DNA from: Gorsachius magnificus
Taxonomy: Eukaryota; Chordata; Aves; Pelecaniformes; Ardeidae
Direction of reading: 5' to 3'
DNA: 64,000 bases
Assembly (NCBI GenBank): GCA_034008185.1
Contig: CM067081.1
Coordinates: 87,874,765-87,938,764, forward strand
Shown here: positions 60,504 to 64,000 of the stretch, piece after piece
Position numbering within the stretch: the stretch's first letter is position 1
Layout: every line of letters begins with the position of its first letter
Program-made: the position numbers and the translations under genes
The notes under the pieces: generated by a model
Databases searched by the model: none
What the model saw: the letters and a program-made list of their open reading frames with translations, nothing else
Told to the model about the DNA's origin: nothing

Positions 60504-61540
60504 CTTATTCTTCCTAAATTTATTCTTGGAAACAGCTGAGGAATTATTGTTGAAATATTTCAAAAATCTTTACCTAAGGCAGAGGCAAGCATGGCAAATT
60601 TCAGCTTGAGCAATTCTATGTAGCGATAAACCAACGAAAATAGGGCTAATGGCAAATATTAAGCACCCTTAGCCACAGGCGGTTTTAGTAGCTCCAGCAG
60701 TAATATGTGGTGTTTTTTCCATAAATACTGCATTGAAGTGCTGTATCTCTCACTCTGCCTTTTTTCAGCTAGCAGCAAAACCCAAAGCAAACTTTTCTGT
60801 ATGCACTGCCCTAATTGAAAGCAAAGTAAATTAAATGAATTCTAAGCAGTGCCAATAATAGCTACTAGTTATTTTGCAGTAAAAATACCAATATTTTATC
60901 AGTTTTTAATAACTATGTTTTCCTGCTGTTTGCAATTGCAAGAAACTTCTTCCAGTAACAGCACAGTATTTCCCATGCAATTATTCAGCAGGCCCCAAAT
61001 GAGCAATATATAGAAGACATGCTAAACAAAATTACTGAAATGTAATTGTGCTGCAGAGAAACAGATATAAAGGAGGGGTTATTTCAATTTCCCTTTAGTG
61101 ACTTTGCCTTAATCTCACTCTTGGTGAAACTCTTTTACAAGAGCTTCAATTCAATCATTTTCACCGTCACTGACAAATGGAAAATATGATATAGTGGTGG
61201 ATAGCATCGAACAATTTCTAGGGAATATATTCTATGCATTTAGCTTCTTTTATATTTATCATTTATAAAAATAATCTGTAATTTTTTTGAGCCTATGCAT
61301 TACCTGAAAAAAATATTTAAACCATTTATACAAACCCCCTGCATCTCCGGATGCAAAGTATCCTGAATTTGCAACTAGATTTCTTAGGTAAATTATGATC
61401 AGTTAATAAGTTTATCTAGAATTGTTCTATTCAAATATTTTGGGCAAAGCTAAAGTTTTACAAAATAGTGAAAGGCTGATTCTTCAGCTGGCCTAGATCC
61501 TCACTCCAGTGTCTGGATTAATGGTACACTTCATGTGTCA
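60504..61540. other. No gene recognised
   Basis: A+T-rich sequence between an LTR and a CR1 3' end. No open frame of interest is present. Confidence 0.5.
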
Positions 61541-61745
61541 CAGAATCATAGAATCGTCTAGGTTGGAAAAGACCTTTAAGATCATCAAGTCCAACCGTTA
61601 ACCTAGCACTGCCATCCCATCACTAAACCACGTCCCTAAGCACCCTTCTTTTAATATCTCCAGGGATGGGGACTCTACCACTTCCCTGGTCAGCCCATTC
61701 CAGAGTCTGACAACCCTTTCTGTGAAGAAATTTTTCCTAAAGTCC
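61541..61745 (-). mobile_element. CR1 LINE, 3' end fragment
   Basis: The plus strand begins CAGAATCATAGAATCGTCTA, followed by GGTTGGAAAAGACCTTTAAG and the end of ORF2, then breaks off at AAATTTTTCCTAAAGTCC. It lies on the minus strand, is 5'-truncated, about 205 bp long, and of the same 3'-end type as the copies at 0.5 and 17.9 kb. Confidence 0.92.
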
Positions 61746-62158
61746 TCTTACGTTTTATGATATTTGTCAACTAAAAATCACAGGAGTTAGCAACAGTTTC
61801 CTCATGCAGCTATCCAGGAACAAAATTCCTAGGTTTCATTCAGAGAAAAAGCAGAGCAAGCATTGCTATTGTTCAGCCTGCAGTGATGTGTTCCCAGCTG
61901 GGGCCACTGAGCTGCTGGCTCTGAGCACAGGAGAGGCTTCCTGTGAGCGGCCTAGCTGGGGAAGGGGTCTTTTTTCTTCAGTGATTCAGGAGTTTGTAAT
62001 ATCAGAATTACCATCCTGGGGGATATTCAAATCTGTCTTTTTCTTTAACACTGTAGTGAAAGAGTTTCTCTGTTTGCTGCTGAACAGAAATACTGAGAAA
62101 AAAAAAGAAAATCAAGATTATTGAAAGGTTTTGTGTTGACAGAGTATTTCCCAAGTTG

Positions 62159-62178
62159 AAAAAAAAAAAAAAAAAAAA
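62159..62178. repeat. Poly-A run (A20)
   Basis: This is an uninterrupted run of 20 A, then GATTC. No coding-like sequence lies directly upstream that would make it a retrogene tail. Confidence 0.93.
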
Positions 62179-63232
62179 GATTCATTCTGGTTTATTGGAT
62201 ATTCCTCAAACACTAGTTAAATGTCAGCCCCAAACTGTATTTCTCCTTCATGGTACCCTGCTCTATTCAGAAGCCAAATGATCTTATTGTCTCTCCTGGT
62301 GAGCCCAGACCACACGAGAGAATGGAGACTTATGCAACTCCCACACAGTAACATGCTGATGGAGAAACAGCTTTTGTACCAAAATCATTCTTACAGAACT
62401 TGCCCATCCAATTCTAATTAAAAGTAGAAAAATTTTAATGAAACAAAGCCATGAATATTTTAAAGACAATAGCCTGCTGGTAAAGTATTTCAATTCAGCT
62501 CTTCTGCTTCTCATTTTTTGCCTACCCTCCAGCCTTTGCCAGTGTCTCTCTTAAGGGACTCAGAGATGCACAAATTGTAGTTTCCCCTCCAAGCATTGGC
62601 TATGATTTCCCCTCAGCCAGCTGTGGTCAAAAGACTTGCTGGGGAGAAAAGCTCCTTCTTGCAGAACAGTATTTGTGAGGTCTTGCCAGAACAGCCAGAC
62701 TTATCCCTCACATAGTCACTGGCATGGATTTCTAGTGAGTCATCACTGCCAAAATAATCCTAAATGGTCGCTTACATCCACAGCTATACAAAGTATTGTC
62801 ACTTCAGTGACAATGACATAGCTTTTCCCCCTGATTTTATCAATTATTTCCATGGTAAATACTATGCAGTATGGTTAGAGTTTGCAATCATGATCAAATG
62901 TTGTTTTCACAGGTGATGTTAATATTTAAGGCTGAAACTCGTTAGACATTTCAAGGCACAGATAGACGCTAGGGACATTTATTAACTTGGCTCAATATGG
63001 TAGGTGCCTAACTTCCACAGAAATTACACAAGTTAGGCACTTAGCCTGCTTAGCTGTTTTGATACACACTCAATGTGTACCTACACAGGTAGATCTCTAG
63101 ATGCCTTAAAACCTATTCTATTAAAGCATAAATCTCCTTACAACCACTTGAACTTTGTTTGTGCTGGGACTACCTCCCAAAGGATATGCAGGTATCTCTC
63201 TGCTCCCTCACCCCTTGAAAGCCATGTGGAAT

Positions 63233-63247
63233 TATATATATATATAT
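63233..63247. repeat. (TA)n microsatellite, short
   Basis: This is a perfect TA run of about seven units. Confidence 0.9.
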
Positions 63248-64000
63248 CTCATTCTGTAGCCTTCAGAGTCCGGGCTCTTGCACATGAATCAGATCAGGAA
63301 TTGGAGCCTCTTTATTAGACTATGTCTGGATTTTTTCAGTTAAAGAAAGCAGACTACAAAAATGACTCTAGTATTCTGACATACTAGCAGAAAATTAACT
63401 GGAATGTACAGAAATATATAGTTATAAATAAAAGTCAATGAAGAAAGAAGTTTCTATTAAACACCAAAGTGATCATGAGCAGTAACTGTTACTTGCTTTA
63501 GGCTTTTTTAACCACATTTTCCTACTCTAGTTTCCATCCGTTAATTTAAAACAAGTGTGCATTTTCTCCACTTGAGTCTTTTTAGCTGTAATGGTTGCCA
63601 TGGTTATCACAAGGACAATTTAAATGTAAGGAATGCACAAAATTGATTTTTAGTGGTTCGTTCTGGAATATCCTTAAAACTCTTGAAGCCTGTGGATGAC
63701 CAATCTGGTTAATGAAGGCTCTCTGCTCAGCCACGTTTCATGGGTTTGTTCACATGGATGGTTAACAGTCTAACAGTTAGGGCATGTTCCTGAGAGATGG
63801 AAACCTGCATCTGGCCCTTAAACTGGCTATGTGTTTTACACCAAAGAGTCACTGTGGGTTGCAACCCAACGAACAAAAGAGGAAATATAATCCTAGGAAC
63901 AGGCACGACAGCCTAGGACTCTGGTCCTCCTCACTTAGTACTTGTACCAGGCACTTCCTTACAGAGGGTAGAACTTGTTATTTCTGCCTCCTTCAGCTGT

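Larger units (their letters stand above)
61746..64000. other. No gene recognised
   Basis: Unique-looking sequence to the window end. It contains A20 at 62,159-62,178 and a (TA)n run at 63,233-63,247. No repeat family or exon is recognisable. Confidence 0.5.

Noticed and set aside
1..64000. tRNA, rRNA, CRISPR arrays, bacterial operons or phage genes
   Set aside because: Nothing of this kind is visible. All repeat and composition signals are those of an avian nuclear genome.

Overview
This is about 64 kb of vertebrate nuclear DNA, almost certainly from a bird. The evidence is the repeats: several CR1 LINE copies with the typical avian 3' end (the ATTCTATGATTCT octamer array next to GGTTGGA-type sequence), and two families of solo endogenous-retrovirus LTRs that I recognise from bird genomes. 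There is no bacterial gene organisation, no rRNA or tRNA that I can see, no CRISPR array and no complete protein-coding gene. Most of the window is A+T-rich intronic or intergenic sequence. I cannot name the species. The LTR families lean towards a non-galliform bird, but that is only an inference.

Layout: CR1 fragment (0.52-0.85 kb, minus); a candidate internal coding exon on the minus strand at 6,382-6,600; a ~1.1 kb solo LTR with internal tandem repeats (8.69-9.80 kb, plus); unannotated DNA to 17.9 kb; CR1 (17.92-18.57, minus) followed closely by a second-type solo LTR (18.79-19.33, plus); about 16 kb of unannotated DNA; a CR1 3' tip (35.14-35.22, plus); a 1.36 kb CR1 copy whose reverse-transcriptase frame has no frameshift and four nonsense codons (35.93-37.29, minus); a solo LTR (38.52-39.11, minus); a CR1 internal fragment missing both ends (40.57-41.87, plus); a 226 bp purine microsatellite (48.55-48.78); a solo LTR (51.35-51.91, plus) nearly identical to the one at 38.5 kb; a CR1 3' end (52.69-52.96, plus); a fourth solo LTR of that type (59.96-60.50, plus); and a CR1 3' fragment (61.54-61.75, minus).

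The genes do not work together in any visible system: what can be read is the wreckage of retroelements. The CR1 open frames are dead ORF2 remnants and the LTRs lack internal retroviral genes. The most useful observations are the splice-flanked exon at 6.4-6.6 kb (its gene not recognised), the recently dead CR1 copy, and an inverted pair of almost identical LTRs 12 kb apart. Two of the LTRs carry exact 5 bp target-site duplications. Several weaker exon candidates are listed with the tests that would decide them. I found no credible novel molecular system in this window.
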